Shown: piece after piece, positions 5,234-5,778 of the stretch
Numbering within the stretch: the first letter of the stretch is position 1
How the letters are laid out: each line of letters opens with the position of its first letter
DNA from: Fimbriimonadaceae bacterium
Lineage (GTDB): Bacteria; Armatimonadota; Fimbriimonadia; Fimbriimonadales; Fimbriimonadaceae
DNA: 5,778 bases
Assembly: GCA_014380605.1 (NCBI GenBank)
Contig: JACMJO010000048.1
Span: 1 to 5,778 of the forward strand
Direction of reading: 5' to 3'
Position numbers and translations under genes: made by a program
The notes under the pieces: generated by a model
Database searches by the model: none
What the model was told of the DNA's origin: nothing
What the model saw: only the letters and a program-made list of their open reading frames with translations

Positions 5234-5778
5234 GTGGTTTCACTTCTATTCGCGGCGATTTCGTTAACCCAACAGGCCCCAACCGTGGCGGTAAAAGGGG
5301 GTGGAATCCTGCCTATCCGATCGTTCGAGGTCGGAACCTCGGATGACCTAGTTAAGCTCAAAGGTTCCAAAGCGGATCTGCTAATCGTCCGATTTAAGAA
5401 GTGGGGTCCGAAGCCAGAGGAATCCGCCAAAGCCCTCCAGAAGGGCCCCAATGGGCGTCGCGTGGTGCTGGTCGAGTTCCCAGCCCTCGGCGCGAATCCG
5501 AACAACATCTTGCTCTGGCGATAGGACTGGGACACGGACAACGATGGAAAGCTCGATCGCGATGCGCCAACCTGGCTCCGCCCAAAGAATGAGGACGGCT
5601 TTTTCCCCATCGATACCTCCAACATCGCGGCGAGAAACAGGATCGTTGGCTCAAATGGTTTGGTGAGCATTGTGGCCAAGGCCGGGTTCGATGGAGTTGT
5701 AGTTTCTAGCGTAAAAGATCCCTTTCAGAAGCCAGGATTTGACGCTCGCTTGGTAACGGATGTGCTGATCGAGGGAAG
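5234..5778 (+). pseudogene. Exported TM1410/GH114-like TIM-barrel protein with in-frame TAG, cut by window end
   Basis: The frame starts at GTG 5234, nine bases after the rho stop, and is open for 96 codons to a TAG at 5522-5524. It then stays open in the same frame for 84 more codons to the right edge. Residues 1-16 form a short hydrophobic leader. ADLLIVRFKKWG (about 47-58) and RRVVLVEFPALG (about 75-86) look like the first two barrel strands. After the TAG come DWDTDNDGKLDRDAPTWL and, later, AKAGFDGVVV. This order (strand, strand, W-D-x-D-x-D-G-K-x-D then AP-x-WL, then AGFDGV) matches secreted TM1410-type proteins (putative endo-alpha-1,4-polygalactosaminidases, GH114), and the stop falls inside that conserved stretch. 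No in-frame ATG follows the TAG, so the distal part is not a separate gene. Options are a recent nonsense mutation, a sequencing error or read-through. Family assignment is by remembered motif and moderately sure. Confidence 0.6.

Noticed and set aside
5522..5524. TAG read as pyrrolysine or other programmed recoding
   Set aside because: There is no recoding structure or pyrrolysine gene in view, and a point mutation or read error is simpler. Kept as an option only in the finding on this stop.

Overview
The window reads as a stretch of bacterial chromosome of moderate GC content (about mid-50s by eye, not counted) from a free-living, Gram-negative-type bacterium. The support is a full-length Rho factor, a purine-salvage enzyme, a transsulfuration enzyme and two exported proteins. 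Nothing fixes the phylum. The mix of genes and the unfamiliar membrane and Met-rich proteins suggest an under-sampled lineage, with Armatimonadota as a weak guess. No mobile element, tRNA, rRNA, CRISPR array or phage gene was seen.

Layout: (1) 2-1258, plus strand: the 3' part of a gene for a polytopic membrane protein of unknown function, whose start lies left of the window. (2) 1296-2465, minus strand, convergent with it: a complete PLP-dependent transsulfuration enzyme, best read as cystathionine beta-lyase (MetC-like). (3) 2466-2677: a 212-base divergent intergenic region with a small dyad and an overlapping mini-ORF. (4) 2678-3112, plus strand: a small exported protein in which one residue in four is methionine. 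It has an internal duplication and ends in a near-ideal intrinsic terminator at 3129-3167. (5) 3246-5778, plus strand: a probable operon of hpt (hypoxanthine phosphoribosyltransferase, non-ATG start), rho, and a gene starting 9 bases after rho. That last gene looks like an exported TM1410/GH114-type TIM-barrel protein. It is interrupted by an in-frame TAG and runs off the right edge.

How the genes relate: hpt and rho are housekeeping genes and give little hint of a specialised system. The two items most worth attention are the Met-rich exported protein and the TAG-interrupted gene downstream of rho. The first looks like a periplasmic soft-metal binder or methionine-based oxidant sink and is transcribed divergently from a methionine-biosynthesis-type enzyme. 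The second keeps an intact reading frame after the stop, but acidic residues that I recall as typical of its putative family appear to be replaced. All functional links beyond family recognition are inference.
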